DNA of 64,000 nucleotides from Ephemerocybe angulata (lineage: Eukaryota > Basidiomycota > Agaricomycetes > Agaricales > Psathyrellaceae), in contig JAACJK010000228.1 of NCBI GenBank assembly GCA_013368325.1, positions 1 to 64,000 of the forward strand, written 5' to 3'. The notes below the pieces were generated by a model. That model was not told the DNA's origin. It ran no database searches and saw only the letters and a program-made list of their open reading frames with translations. The position numbers and the translations under genes were made by a program. Positions 10,733 through 23,033 of the stretch are shown here, piece after piece; within the stretch, counting starts at the first letter, position 1; each line of letters opens with the position of its first letter.

Positions 10733-13700
10733 TCAAACTTCGGGGTCAATCCCTGACGGGCTTGGCCTTCGCCTCGGTGGCGTTTCTGGGAAAGCGACTA
10801 CGACTAAACTACGGAGGGGGCAGTTACGTAGCCGTGTGTGTACTCTATCTTTGTCCCGGAGGTCAGAACAGGGGATGTCGGAAACCGGAAGCTGGGATGA
10901 TGAAATGGGCGGGCCCATTGGCTGCGCCACACCTCCGGTGGTCTCTGAGTCGTCAGGGGATGTATGTAATTTGTTAGTATTAATCAATTAGTAGACGGAG
11001 CGAGCGAACGTACCCTTGGTGATATGGCATCCCGAGGGTGATATGCCGTCCCTAGATTGAATGTTGCGTCAGAATGATCAAATAGGTAAATAAGGCGTCC
11101 GCTTACCGAAATAGATTGAGTCTGTCAGGGTGGGACCGCAGAAACAATTTCCAATCAATTACGAGGCTCGAATGAGAGCGAAAAGTGACTTACGAGCTAC
11201 GAAAATGGCGGCCCAGGGCAACGGGATATCCGGCGGCGACCTAAATGGGATATATTGAGTCTAAATCTCTCGCACATGAGGAAACGACTCACCGGCGACG
11301 TAGAGTCGATTTTCGAATGATCTACGCACCCTTTTCATAAGCGCAAGTCCGAGGTAGCGAGAGGGAGAGTGACGTACCGTACATTGAATGTCGGACGGTG
11401 GAAATAATATCCCAATTGGGATGGCGGCGCAGGAATGGTCGGTCGTCTTGCAGACATGTCGGTGCCGGGATCGCGAGACCACAACAGAAATGGATCCCGC
11501 GAGAGGCTTGATGAGCTGGGCTTGGTGATGGTTGTGGTGGGGCTGGGTGCGAGGATGGGCGAATTTGGACGAGATTGAAAGGCGCCGTGGTGAATTGATG
11601 GATCGTGAGATGGTGTCAAAGCGAATGCGAAAGGGGGAGACTTACGGGCATAGCGCACATTTCTGGGCGCTCGCAGCGAGGGTGGACATGGCCCGAATGT
11701 TATTTTGGCCTTTGTAGAGCCGAGAGGACGATGGCGCGGATCGTGGGGGCTTCGCTCTGCGCGTCGCGATGACAAATTCACTACAGAAATGAATCCCGTG
11801 AGAGGGGCGCAGTGAGCTTGGAGCGTAAATGGGGTGTATATGGACTGGCCTGACGAGGTGTCGAGCATCCGAAGGATGCTCGCAGGATCTTCAGATTGAC
11901 GTGACGATTATTTAGTGTTCTTGATGGCAATGACGGTCAGCACTAAGCCCCAAGGAAATGGGGTAACGTACGTGGTGGGCTTGGGAATGTGGGTGTCGCG
12001 CTGGCATCCGGGGCTCGGGATGATGACGACGCAACAGAAATGCGTCCGCCGAGCGGCATGGGGAATATGGATATGGTGGTGAGCTGGTGGAACGACGAGC
12101 ACAACTGCTGAGACGCACCTCGGGATATTCCAGTCCACTGAGCCCGCGAAACATCCCAGAACATCCCTAAATGCGAAGGTATTGACTAATTCGTCCGAGC
12201 GCGGCGAGCGCCGCAGTCGCGCTGGCATTCGGTCGGGATGATGAATACACGACAGAAATTTATCCGCCGAGCGGCCTGTGTGTTAGCTTAGACGCAAAGC
12301 ACCCATGAGATACGCACCGTAGTAGGGATCTGGGTCTTGCGCTGGCGGTTGGGGAGCCGGGATGACGAAGAGGCAATAGAAATTCGTCCGCCGAGCGACG
12401 TGTGCGTGTGCGTCAGGTCCCAAGACACGAAGTATTGGAGAATATGATACGCACCGTAGCCCATTCTAGCCCACTGAGCCCCTCCAAGGCGACGCGCTCA
12501 AAGTTAGACCTGGGTGCGGCGAGCGCCGAAGGTCGCTCGCCGGTCCTGTTACAAGACAAGTGAACCCCGTGAGCTGCATTGAGAGAAAAGCTATACGCAC
12601 CATGGTATGTCGTCCGCGCCCAACGTGACCGACGAAGTAGCAACAGAAATGAATCCGGTCACCGGCGCTGTCGAGCAATGTGAGTGTCGAGTATTGCAAT
12701 TGGAGCCTTGGGCGACGTACTGAGGTGAGCGACGAGCCGACATGATATATCGTCTTCCGGGAAACGGGGTGGGGAGGTCGGAAGGACGGTGTAGGGAGCT
12801 TGGAGGGAAACGGGGGATGTGGGGGTAAGGGAGAGAAAGGGATGATTCTGACAGAGTGCTGGCCGCAGGGTCCATGCACGGGCGGAACTCGGCAAACTGT
12901 AAAGCTGAATTGATCAGCGAATGTATACGGGAGATGGGTCCGAGCTATGGGCTGTGCGGGCAGTCTAAGGCATCATTCCGTTGTGTGTGCCCGCTGTCAC
13001 GGGGGATGGACTTGTCGTATTCTGAGTCGCCCAAGGTGGTCAACCACTCAGACGAGCCGCGAAGTATGTTAGCTTCTTTCTAATTATAATAGCCAATTCG
13101 TAGAGCACTGTAATATTGAATATAGTCTAATACCAGCCCCCAGGCATGAAGCCAGAGATAATGGCTTTACGCAATTGAGCCGAGAGTGCGGAATGTTGCA
13201 GGGTCGCATCAAGTGCAATAAGCCTCGTAATCGTAAGCCCGGTGAGTCAAATGCGGTCTCCCACACGCATGCCCGACATATGTGGTGCCTCCAAGGATTA
13301 TTGTCTCAGAGAAGGTGCATTTCAGGAAAGTAGAAATAACTTGGTACGCCTATATATCACAGCCAGACAGTAGAACACAAATGCGCAAGAGGATAGTCCA
13401 AGCAAAGTTAATATTGATGGACGAGTGTCTACGTAAGAGTCTAACTATCGCATCAAGTGCAATAAACTCGTAAGCAATTCGTAAGTCGTAAACGCGGCTA
13501 GTCAATGCGGTCTCTCACACGCATTCCAGACATATGTGTTGCCTCCACAAATTGTAGTCGTAGACCAGGCGCAGGCGCATATCTAAAAAGTGGAAAATGA
13601 CTTCGCACATCTCTATACTACAGCGAGACGCGAGAACGCAAATGCGCAAGAGAATAGTCCAAGCAAAGGCAACATATTGATGGATACCCGAAGCTAACGC

Positions 13701-13884
13701 CGAAAATGGCACGCGAAATGGACTTGGCACAGCAACGTCTCGTATCCCCGGGGCATGTTTGTTGAATGCCAGCACGCGTTCCGACAAACAATGCCCGCAC
13801 AGAGGGGTATATAACCTGGGTAGAATAATGCTTACCGCCCCAGTCCGCCTCGCTGCCGTCCCTGCCCTCCGCCCCTCCGCCCAT
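10733..13884 (-). CDS. Candidate intron-rich gene X, unit B
   Basis: Copy of gene X with ATG at 13,884 (MGGGAEGRDGSEADWG, then a GTAAGC donor) and a last exon reading SSSQLPVSDIPCSDLRDK and ending PSPSGIDPEV at 10,733. Here the last exon is open, unlike unit A. The plus strand of that exon is also open over 94 codons, so strand choice rests on the splice-like signals and the promoter rather than on the frame. Function unknown. Confidence 0.3.
11478..12668 (-). repeat. Six-copy motif array in gene X, unit B
   Basis: Same six motif copies as in unit A at the same spacing, each with the CATTTCTGT-like core on the minus strand and nearby donor-like sites. Their number and order were fixed before the A/B/C duplications. 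Confidence 0.6.
13206..13688. repeat. Two-copy ~244-bp tandem repeat, unit B
   Basis: Unit B counterpart of 4,828-5,310, with the same internal repeats. In unit C the equivalent region around 22,000-22,400 is rearranged but keeps the ACATATG and CTCTCA blocks twice. Confidence 0.55.
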
Positions 13885-14044
13885 TTCACCTCTCGCTGCC
13901 GTCGCCGTTGCTCCTCTGGTTGTGTCGCTATGTCACCAACCTGGGGGAATTTATCCCCGCATCCCTGCCCTCTGCCCCTTGTATACCCCGTAGATTACCC
14001 TCCCCCTTAGCGTACATGTTGTAGTCAGTAGATAGCCCTCTTTC

Positions 14045-14090
14045 GGCTCCGGTGTGCAGGGGGACGTATGTCCCTCTGCGCGCCGGGGCC
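14045..14090 (+). other. Conserved 21-bp hairpin upstream of NDUFV1, unit B
   Basis: Same arms and GTAT loop as 5,665-5,710, about 260 bases before the NDUFV1 ATG of this unit. Confidence 0.6.
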
Positions 14091-14346
14091 ACGATGAAAG
14101 AGGGTGTGGGAAAATGGACCTATGACATTTTGCTGAAAGTTCGTTCCATGAGCACAGCCACAGCCAAATCGATAGCCTGGCTCGAGCTGAAAGGCATCGC
14201 TCAGTGTGTGCCAGAACGAGCACAGTGGCTGAAGCTGATGGGCCAAACATGGCCACAACAGCAGGCGAGGCGCTTACATAACGCATCACCCGAAAAAGTC
14301 CGCCGCGGTGTCGAACGATCCAGCTCACAGCGCGACGACGAGCACC

Positions 14347-15926
14347 ATGTACCGCGCGTCGTCAAAATCGCTGCTGCGTGCAGCAGCCACAGCCTCCAGT
14401 ACGTCATGCCTTCTCTCCTGTTCTCCCTGGTACGACGGTGGAGCAGACTCGCTGACGACGAGACTTCCTCTGCAGACGTCGCCCGCCCCTTCCGCGGCGC
14501 CAAACTGCGAAACAACGCCCGCGGCCTCGCGACGGTCACGGACACGCCCGTGCGCCGCTACGGCGGGCTCAAGGACCAGGACAGGATCTTCACCAACGCC
14601 TACTGCAGGCACGACCATGGCATCAAGGGTGCCCAGGTGCGTCCGCTTCCTCCTCCATCCGTTCAAATGCTCATACTACGACACAGTCCCGCGGCGACTG
14701 GCACAAGACGAAGGAGATCCTGCTCAAGGGCGACGCGTGGATCATCCAGACGATCAAAGACTCGGGCCTGCGCGGCCGTGGAGGCGCTGGGTTCCCTAGT
14801 GGACTCAAGTGGAGTTTCATGAACAAGCCGAACTGGCAGGCCGACAAGCGGTACGTCCATCTCTCCCTTCCGCCCTTCCTCCCCCTTCCCCGTCTCTCCC
14901 CTCCTTCCCTTCCCCCTACTCCCACACCACACCACAGTAAACTCACCCACCCCCCAGCCCCCGCTACCTCGTCATCAACGCCGACGAGGGCGAACCCGGC
15001 ACCTGCAAAGACCGCGAAATCCTGCGCGGCGACCCGCACAAGCTCATCGAGGGCTGCCTCGTCGCCGGCCGCGCCATGAACGCCTCCGCAGCCTACATCT
15101 ACATCCGCGGCGAGTTCTACCAAGAGGCCTCGCACGTCCAGCAGGCCATAAACGAAGCCTACGCCGCCGGCTTCCTAGGCAAGAACGCCTGCGGTTCGGG
15201 GTATGACTTCGACGTATATGTCCATAGAGGGGCGGGGGCGTATATTTGCGGGGAGGAGACGGCGCTTATTGAGAGCATCGAGGGGAAGCAGGGCAAGCCG
15301 AGGTTGAAGCCGCCCTTCCCAGCGGACGTGGGCCTGTTTGGGTGTCCGACGACGGTAGCGAATGTGGAGACGGTCGCGGTTGCGCCGACGATTTGTCGCC
15401 GGGGGAGCGCGTGGTTCGCGGGCTTTGGGCGCGCGCGGAACGAGGGCACGAAGCTGTATTGTATCAGTGGCCATGTGAATAACCCGTGTGTTGTGGAGGA
15501 GGAGATGAGTATCCCGTTGAAGGAGCTCATTGAGAGGCATTGTGGGGGTGTTAGGGGTGGGTGGGATAATTTGCTTGGGATTATTCCGGGGGGCTCGAGT
15601 GTGCCGGTCATCCCTAAAGACGTCTGTGCAGAGGTTCTGTGCGTATCGATATCCCTCTCGCAATAGCTTTGAACTGACCTTTTTTGTAGGATGGACTACG
15701 ACTCGCTCAAGGACGCGCAGACGGGTCTCGGCACGGGCGCCGTGATCGTCATGGACAAGTCCACCGACATCGTCTCGGCCATCGCCCGCTTCGCCGACTT
15801 TTACAAGCACGAGTCGTGCGGGCAGTGCACGCCGTGCCGCGAGGGGACGACCTGGATGAAGAAGATGATGGACCGGATGGTCGAGGGCCGTGCGCACGAG
15901 CGCGAGATGTTGTTGGAGTGGTATAG
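14347..15926 (+). pseudogene. NDUFV1: NDUFV1 copy B: open frame but 3'-truncated
   Basis: Exons 14,347-14,398, 14,476-14,636, 14,687-14,850, 14,958-15,638 and 15,690-15,926. The frame stays open and keeps the FMN/NADH-site motifs GRGGAGFP and [10 protein letters not shown] and the first three N3 cysteines in [12 protein letters not shown]. In exon 5 two codons (Ile-Asp) are deleted and the end reads EMLLEWYR, then a GTACGT donor. The last exon with the fourth N3 cysteine and the C-terminal helix bundle is absent, replaced by the tail of gene Y. A protein could be made but should not bind cluster N3 normally. It could be a pseudogene, or the donor could splice on to an unknown exon. Confidence 0.85.
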
Positions 15927-16020
15927 GTACGTCTCCGGCTCCAGCACTACACTTTCGCCCAATCCATGTATATTAGTGTATCTACTACATAATATACAAC
16001 TGTTTATTCTACCCCTCCCT

Positions 16021-17985
16021 CTACGCAACCGCCTTCCCAGAGCCGTGAATCGAGAGACGAGTCGACGAGTCAAACACCGGCCACACGGCGACTGCGGGCT
16101 CTCGCAGGGCCAAGCGCGAGAGCGGGATCTTGAGTGCGGCGGATGCGACGCCTTCGTCGTGTCGGCTGTTCTGTCAGACGGTGAGTGTGTGTGTGAGTAG
16201 TCTGTGTTCGAGTCCAGCAAATACACGTACCCAGATCCATCCCACCACCACGAACGAGAGTTTGAGAACTCGCGCACACACGTCCAAGGTGCAACTCCAC
16301 CCAAGCCACGCGAGCGCCGGTGTGTGTGGACTACAGTCAGTGAGTACGTCGTCGTCTCGAGTATGGTGCAGCGAGACTCACGATGATACCAGACCCATCC
16401 CTTGCTCGCCACGGCATCCCGAGAACGACTTGAAGCGGCCGGGGTGTCGAAACGGCGGTACTGAAGCTCGGATAGGCTTGGTTTCGAGGCGCTAGACTCG
16501 AGCGCGGCTTGCTGGTGCTCCGGGTGAGTGCGCGCTATGCGCCGACCAACTGGTGTCGGCCCAGACGTCCTATACACTGCGGGAGAGCTGGAATATGTCA
16601 GTGAGGTGTAGATGACCATAGGTGAGCGGGTACGCACCATAGTTCGGCCTTTCGACGAATCCTATCCCGTAGACTCGTTCCCCAGCACCCCTAATGTCTG
16701 GCGTGGATCTATGAGACAACGAGCATGTCAGTGTCGAAGCACTGGAGCAAACGAGCTCGACTTACCGATTTTAGCCATAACCTCCCACTCCTGCGCAGCG
16801 CAAAGAACGAGAACGAGGCTGCAGGTAAAGGTTAGTGCTTTAGACGAGTGGGTCGACGTGGTGTCGCATGGGTCCGTGCTCGAGCCGAGATGGCCTGGGG
16901 ACGAGGGTTGGTACGTGGGTACGGCGCGAGCGGACTTGCCGACGAAATTCTGTGCTTCTGGACGACGTCGGGAGTTGAGAGCGCGCGCAAAATGAAGACT
17001 TGTATTCAATGACATACCGTTTTCCAGAATCGAGCTCGAGCGTTGCGCGCTTCGGTTGGGCTTTCCGAAGAACTTGCTGCGTTGTGGCACTGGGCTGGAG
17101 GCTGCTACGAAAGGTCAGTAATTCCCCACCCAAAGACTGTCCTGCACACGCACCTGCTCTAGCAACTGGAGACCGTCGTCACAGCCAGAGTCCGAGTATC
17201 TGAACAAAGGCATGGTCAGCGTGAATCGAGAGGTGGAGTGTGGGTGTACGTACCTCTCGGTGCTGGTGAGTCGAATGCTGGAGCTCGTCGTTGGCCACAG
17301 TATGCTCAAACTAATGATATCTCGTTAGTTCCACAGAAAGATATTGCTTGGAAGTTGACATAGCTTACATGGGCCTGTCAACCGATGCTTAAGCCTTTTC
17401 TCGACGAGTGAAGTGCTGGCCGAACCTGCGCACATCGTGCTCGACAGCGAGCTCGGGCTAATGGTATAAATATTAAACAGTTAGTGGCCTGAGGCGTAGT
17501 GTAGACAATAAAAAACTTACATGGTCGAGTCGTCGTCGTCATGCGACGGTGATGGTAGCTCGAGCTCGTCGTTGCCCACAGTGAGCTCGACCTAATCGTA
17601 GAAATGAATCAATAACCAGAGACGGAGGTGTAGACAATTAAAAATGCTTACTTGAGTAGAGGCCGTCGTCGTCGTTGAGCTTCGACAATTTCACAATGAG
17701 AGGTGGAGGTGAAAGATGGGGGAAAGGAAGGATGGAGTGTGACTGAAGCGGGGAGAAGGTACGTGACATCAGTCACACCGAGGCATGGGCAAACATCGTA
17801 CTCACTGCGAGCTCGTCGTCGAAGACGACAACGACAATAATGAGAGCGACGAGCGAATGGAGTAGATAATAGAAATAAAGTAAGGAATAAATATCAAAGT
17901 GAAAATGGACAGAGTGTGAAAGGGAAGGAAAGGGCGATGGGGGAATGGAAAAACTCGACCCCATCCCCCCATCCTATATACCCCT
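16021..17985 (-). CDS. Candidate intron-rich gene Y, unit C
   Basis: Best-preserved copy of gene Y. TATATA at 17,975-17,980. Mini-exons again carry [14 protein letters not shown] sequence with GTAAGT/GTACGT donors at about 17,819, 17,520, 17,367 and 17,250. Near the end an exon of roughly 60 codons reads ...[13 protein letters not shown] and [16 protein letters not shown], then a GTGAGTCTC donor at 16,382. A final exon behind TCTGACAG reads [18 protein letters not shown] and stops at 16,021. The two late exons share frame with unit B, the strongest sign that Y is a protein gene. No family was recognised. The middle exons' phases remain unresolved. Confidence 0.42.
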
Positions 17986-18781
17986 CCGATCCGCACACCA
18001 CCCATCGCATCCTATCCGCTCTATCCGAGCTCACCCAGAATGTTCCGAGCACTTACTCAACCCCAAGCCATCCGCCGAGAGTTATTTCGAGCTAAGTCCC
18101 GTCTTTCTACGCCTTACGGCGCACATCCTCTCCTCCGATTCGCTCACTCGCAAATCTTCCCTCAGAAACGGCATTTCTGACAGCCTTAATGCATCACGTG
18201 TGTGTTCTGTCGGCATGCCAAGCCAGCCTAGCCCAGGAACGGACCTCCTTGAAACGAAGGCATTGAATGAACGGGATGAGGAGGAGAAGGGTGCCGACAT
18301 GCAACCGTAAATCGAAGATCTTGGTCGTCCTGAGATGGGAGATGCACCGGTGGGTCGCGGAGTAGTTACCCCTAATTATGGGTATGTATATGATGGTGCT
18401 GGGGTCTCGAGGAGACCCGTATTTCTTGGTATACGAGAAAAAAGGTGTCTAAGGCTTGCGGTTGCCCCGAGCGAACTTTCAGACATTTGAACAGAGATAT
18501 TCGCTCACGGGGCTGACAGCTGTCATACTACCGGCTGTAGATAGTCCTTGAATGTACGTTATGCGCATGGATCGCACACGATAGTGCCCTGCGTGTGAGA
18601 CGGCGTTGGCATCGGTGGACTTGGCCATTGGGGACCGTAATGTAAACTTTGTGCCATGCAACTCAATACATGGGTCCTTCGCACACTTATCTATTGATAG
18701 AATACATCGGTGTGTATAAGGTACGTGTATACATGCCTGCAATTGTCTGAGAGATTGAAACGCGGTCCACATTGTCAAATT

Positions 18782-19316
18782 GGGCGCTTATTCCAGAAAA
18801 TCGATGTTTCAAGCATCCTGATGCTATTTCGACACTGGGGTTGCACTGGGGACTGTTTTACATACCCTAATAGTCTCCCCTAAAGCTGGATAGTACTTGA
18901 TATTGGGTAAATTAGTCAGCTAGACTTCACGAAAGCTTGGATTAGACCAGAAGTCGTTCACTCTGCGCAATCTTTGACATTCACGCGATTACACATGTCT
19001 GTGATACGCTGGACGCGCATCGCGATTGCTCATGTATCCGGACCTAGATAAGTACCCTCTACTGTAGTTAGAATATCTATAGTCGATTAGTCCGATGTTT
19101 TGAATGAGACTTCGGTGCGAGAGAAGCTTGCTCTCGCACTTTCAAGGGAATGCTGCATTGAGTTTTCCAGAGGGCTTGGCCAGTGTTTGGTGCGTGAATT
19201 TGACTTCTAGAGCATACCCAATGGCTACCACAGTATTCATTTACTTATATGGCACCCCAAATACCCTTGAATGAGCAGAAATGAGCACAGAAATCGCGCA
19301 TGACGATTAAGCGCCC
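18782..19316. repeat. MITE-like segment, unit C
   Basis: GGGCGCTTA at 18,782-18,790 and TAAGCGCCC at 19,308-19,316, with the interior diverged from units A and B. The inverted 9-mers are unchanged. Confidence 0.35.
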
Positions 19317-19491
19317 GTAGGCGCTTAGTTTTGCATTGCGTCATACCCTCGCTTTTCGGACCGTTTGTTTCATTTCAAGGCAATATATTGGTGGGAAATA
19401 ATCTAAATATACGACATGTCTACTCTACGTGTGCCAGACGCCCCTGGATTGACCATGGAAGTTGAATGAATGTGCCGCATAAGGCTACACT

Positions 19492-22400
19492 TCAAACTTC
19501 GGGGTCAATCCCTGACGGGCTTGGCCTTCGCCTCGGTGGCGTTTCTGGGCGAGCGACTACGACTAAACTACGGAGGGGACAGTTACGTAGGTGTGTGTAT
19601 ACTCTATTTTTGTCCCGGAGGTCAGAACAGGGGACGTCGGACACGGGAAGCTGGGATGATGAAATGGGCGGGCCCATTGGCTGCGCCACACCTCCGGTGG
19701 TCTCTGAGTCGCCTGGGGACGTATGGAATTAGTAAGTATTAATCAATTGGTAAACAGAGCGAGCGAACGTACCCTTGGTGATATGCCGTCCCGAGGGTGA
19801 TATGCCGTCGCTAGATTGAATGTTGCGTCAGGATGACAAATAGGTAAATAAGGCGTCCGCTTACCGTAATCGTGTGGAATTGACATTGAGTCTGTCAAAA
19901 ACAAGTTCCAATCAATTACGAGGCCCGAACGAGAGCGACTATTGACTTACGACCTACAGGAATGGCGCCCCGGGGCAACGGGATATCCGGCGGCGAGCTA
20001 AACGGGATACAGTGAGTCTAAATCACTCGCACAAGCAGAAACAACTCACCGGCGACGTAAAGTCAATTTTCTAATGATCTGCGCGCTTTTTCTGTAAGCC
20101 CAGATCCCGGTTCCGAGGTAGCGAGAGGGAGAGTGACGTACCACACGTAGAATGACAGAAGGTGGAAATATCCCAATTGGGCGCATGGCGGCGCGGGAAT
20201 GGTCGGTCGTCTTGCAGCCATTTCGGTGCCGGGATCGCGAGATCACGACAGAAATGGATCCCGCGAGGGGCTTGATGAGCTGGGCTTGGTGATGGCTGTG
20301 GGTGCGAGGATGGAGCGAATTTGGATGGGATTGTGGAGTCTGGACGCCCTGGTGAATTGATGGATCGTGAGAGAGGGCAGAGCGAACGCGAGCGGGAGCG
20401 ACTTACGGGTATAGCGCAATGGCATCTCTGGGCGCTCGCAGCGAGGGTAGACATGGTCGAATGTTATTTTGGCCTTTGTAGAGCCGAGAGGACGATGGAG
20501 CGGGTCGTGGGGCTGGCTTTGCGCGTCGGGATGACAAATACACTATAGAAATAAATCCCGCGAGAAGGGTGCAGTGAGCTTGGGGCGTAAATGGGGTGGG
20601 TATGGACGGGCCTGACGAGGTGTCGAGCATCCGAAGGATGCTCGCAGGATCCCCAGATTGACGTGACGATGATTTAGGCCCCGAGGAAATGGGGTAACGT
20701 ACGGGGTGGGCTTGGGAATCTGGGTGTCGCGCTGGCATTCGGGGCGTCGGGATGATGACGACGCAACAGAAATGCGTCCGCCGAGCGGCATGGGGGATAT
20801 GGATATGGTGGTGAGGTGGTGGAACGACGAGGACTATGGCTGAGACGCACCTTGGCATATTTCAGCCCACTGAGCCCCCAAAACATCCCTAACTGCGGCA
20901 ACACCGTTGTCTTGAAGGCAAATGCGAGGATGTTGAGTATTCGTGCGAACGCGGCGAGCGCCGCAGTCGCGCTGGCATTCGGGGTGTCGGCATGACGAAG
21001 ACACGACAGAAATGCATCCGCCGAGCGGGCTGTGCGTTAGCTTTAAGACGCGCAAACAAGATGCAAAGCATCCATGAGATACGCACCGTAGTAGGGATCT
21101 GGGACTTGCGCTGGCAGTTGGGGAGGCGGGATGACGAAGACGCAATAGAAATGCGTCCGCCGAGCGACGTGTGCGGAGTCAGCTCCTAAGACGCGAAGTA
21201 TTGGAGAATATGATACGCACCGTATCCCATTCTAACGCCCTGAGCCCCTCCAAGGCGACCGATGCGTCCAAAGTTAGTCCCGGTGCGGCGAGCGCCGAAG
21301 GCCGCTCGCCGGTCCTGTTACAAGACAAGTGAACCCCGTGAGCTATTGAGAGGAAAGCTATTAGTATGCGCACCATGGTATGTCGTCCGCGCTCAACGTG
21401 AACGACGAAGTCACAACAGAAATAAATCCGGTCACCGGCATGCGGCGCGAGGCTGTCGAGCAATGTGAGTGTCGAGGAGAGGGATTGGTACTTTGGGCGA
21501 CGTACTGAGGTGAGCGACGAGCCGACACGATGTATCGTCTTCCGGGAAACGGGGTGAGGTCGATGGTGTAGGGAGCTTGGAAAGAAATGGGGGAGTTTCG
21601 GGGGATGTGAGGGTAAGGGAGAGAAACGGATGATTCTGACAGAGTGCTGGCCGCACGGTCCATGCACGGGCGGAACTCGGGTGACTGTGAAAGCTGAATT
21701 GGTCAGCGAATGTATACGGGAGACGCATCCGAGCTATGGGCTGTGCGGGCAGTGTAAGGCATCATTTGGTTGTGTGTGCCCGCTGTCATCAATGGACTTG
21801 TCCTATTTCGAGTTGCCGAAGGTGGTCAGTCAGTCTTCAGACGAGCCCCGCAATACATCGTCTTTCTTTCGAATTATTGTCAAAGGAAGTCTATACATCG
21901 TAAATCCGTGTACAGTACACTAGCTACCAGCACAACACTAGAAATATTGGCTTTACGCAATAGCCGAGAGTGACGAGAGTGTGGAATGTTGCAGGGTCGC
22001 ATCAAGACTTAGCGCGTAAGTCGTAAGCGCGGCGGTGAAGTCGAATGCGGTCTCTCACGCGGCTGCGCGCATCCCCGATATATGGGGTGCCTCCAAGGAC
22101 TGCAGTCGTAGAGAAGGCGCATATTTAAAAGGTGGAAATTGACTTGGCACGTCTGTATAGCACAACCAGACGCAGGAACGCAAATGCGCAAAGAAGAGTC
22201 CAAGCAAAATCAATACATTGATCTATAGGACGCTACCGCCGTGGCATGAGAAATGGACTTACGAACGCAACGACTAATCGTGATGATAGGCGTCGTAAAT
22301 CGTAAGCCCGGCAAGTCGAATGCGGCCTCTCATGCGCATTCCAGACATATGCGAGGCCTCTAATGGCTATGGCTATAAAGTAGGCGCACGAGTCGTATAT

Positions 22401-22686
22401 ACTTGAGAGAGAACAAGTAAACTCGGTTTATTGGTGAGCTTGTGTCTACGCGCGCTATACGAGAGCTGAGACTCACGTACTGATGTCCACCCGACGCTAA
22501 CGCCGAAAATGGCATGAGAAATGACTTGGCGACGGAGCGACAACACCCGTCTCGTATCCCCGGAGCATGTTTGTTGAATGTGCGACAAACAATGCCCGCA
22601 CGTAGGGGTATATAACCTGGGTAGAATTTGTACTCACCTCCCCAGCTCGCCTTGCTGCCGTCCCTGCCGTCCGCCCCTCCGCCCAT
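19492..22686 (-). CDS. Candidate intron-rich gene X, unit C
   Basis: ATG at 22,686 (MGGGADGRDGSKASWG, then GTGAGT). The last exon reads SSSQLPVSDVPCSDLRDK and stops at 19,492. Against unit B the last exon has several amino-acid changes (Ile/Val, Asp/Asn, His/Tyr, Arg/His, Phe/Arg) and no clear excess of silent changes, so coding pressure is not shown. The six-motif array is kept. Function unknown. Confidence 0.3.
20240..21440 (-). repeat. Six-copy motif array in gene X, unit C
   Basis: Copies near 20,245, 20,535, 20,755, 20,995, 21,135 and 21,410. The minus-strand core is GCGGACGCATTTCTGT-like, as in A and B. Copies within a unit differ more from each other than the same copy does between units, so the array is older than the tandem duplication. 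Confidence 0.6.
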
Positions 22687-22794
22687 TTTACCTCTCGTCG
22701 CCGTCGCCGTTGCACCTCTGGTTGTCGTCGCTGTGTCGCCCACGCCCTTCGTATACCCGTAGATTACCTGTAGTAGTCAGTAGATAGCCTCCAC

Positions 22795-22833
22795 GGTCCC
22801 GGCGCGCAGGGTTCACCCCTGCGCGCCGGGGCC
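22795..22833 (+). other. Hairpin upstream of NDUFV1, unit C (17-bp stem)
   Basis: Left arm 22,795-22,811, TTCAC loop, right arm 22,817-22,833. Pairing is complete with one G-T wobble. Compared with A/B the loop and several stem bases changed while pairing was kept. It is about 200 bases before the NDUFV1 ATG. Confidence 0.6.
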
Positions 22834-23033
22834 GATAATGGAGGATGCCGTGGGAAGAGACACCTATGAAAAAACGCTGAAATTTCGTTCTCTGAGCACA
22901 GAACGAGCAGAGTGGCTGAAGCTGATGGGCCAAACATGGCCACAACAGCAGGCGAGGCGCTTACCTAACGCATCACCCGAAAAAGTCCGCCGCGGTGTCG
23001 AACGATCCAGCTCACTGCGCGACGACGAGCACC

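Larger units (their letters stand above)
7559..15926. repeat. Tandem unit B
   Basis: Complete copy of the Y-X-NDUFV1 block, 8,368 bases. It begins where unit A's NDUFV1 breaks off and ends at the same point in its own NDUFV1 (15,926). Both truncated genes run straight into a GTACGTCTCCGG-type sequence and then the 3' end of the next gene Y. The repeat limit therefore falls inside NDUFV1 exon 5, as expected if one crossover end lay there. Confidence 0.9.

Noticed and set aside
10707..10991. 94-codon plus-strand frame (MNVPYEATPQ...)
   Set aside because: Antisense to the proposed last exon of gene X. Also present in unit C, but no promoter or splice signals support the plus strand, and the amino-acid changes look unconstrained.
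15801..16640. 279-codon minus-strand open frame
   Set aside because: Its end is the antisense of NDUFV1 exon 5 and its middle crosses gene Y introns. Only short pieces match the conserved Y exons, which use other joins.
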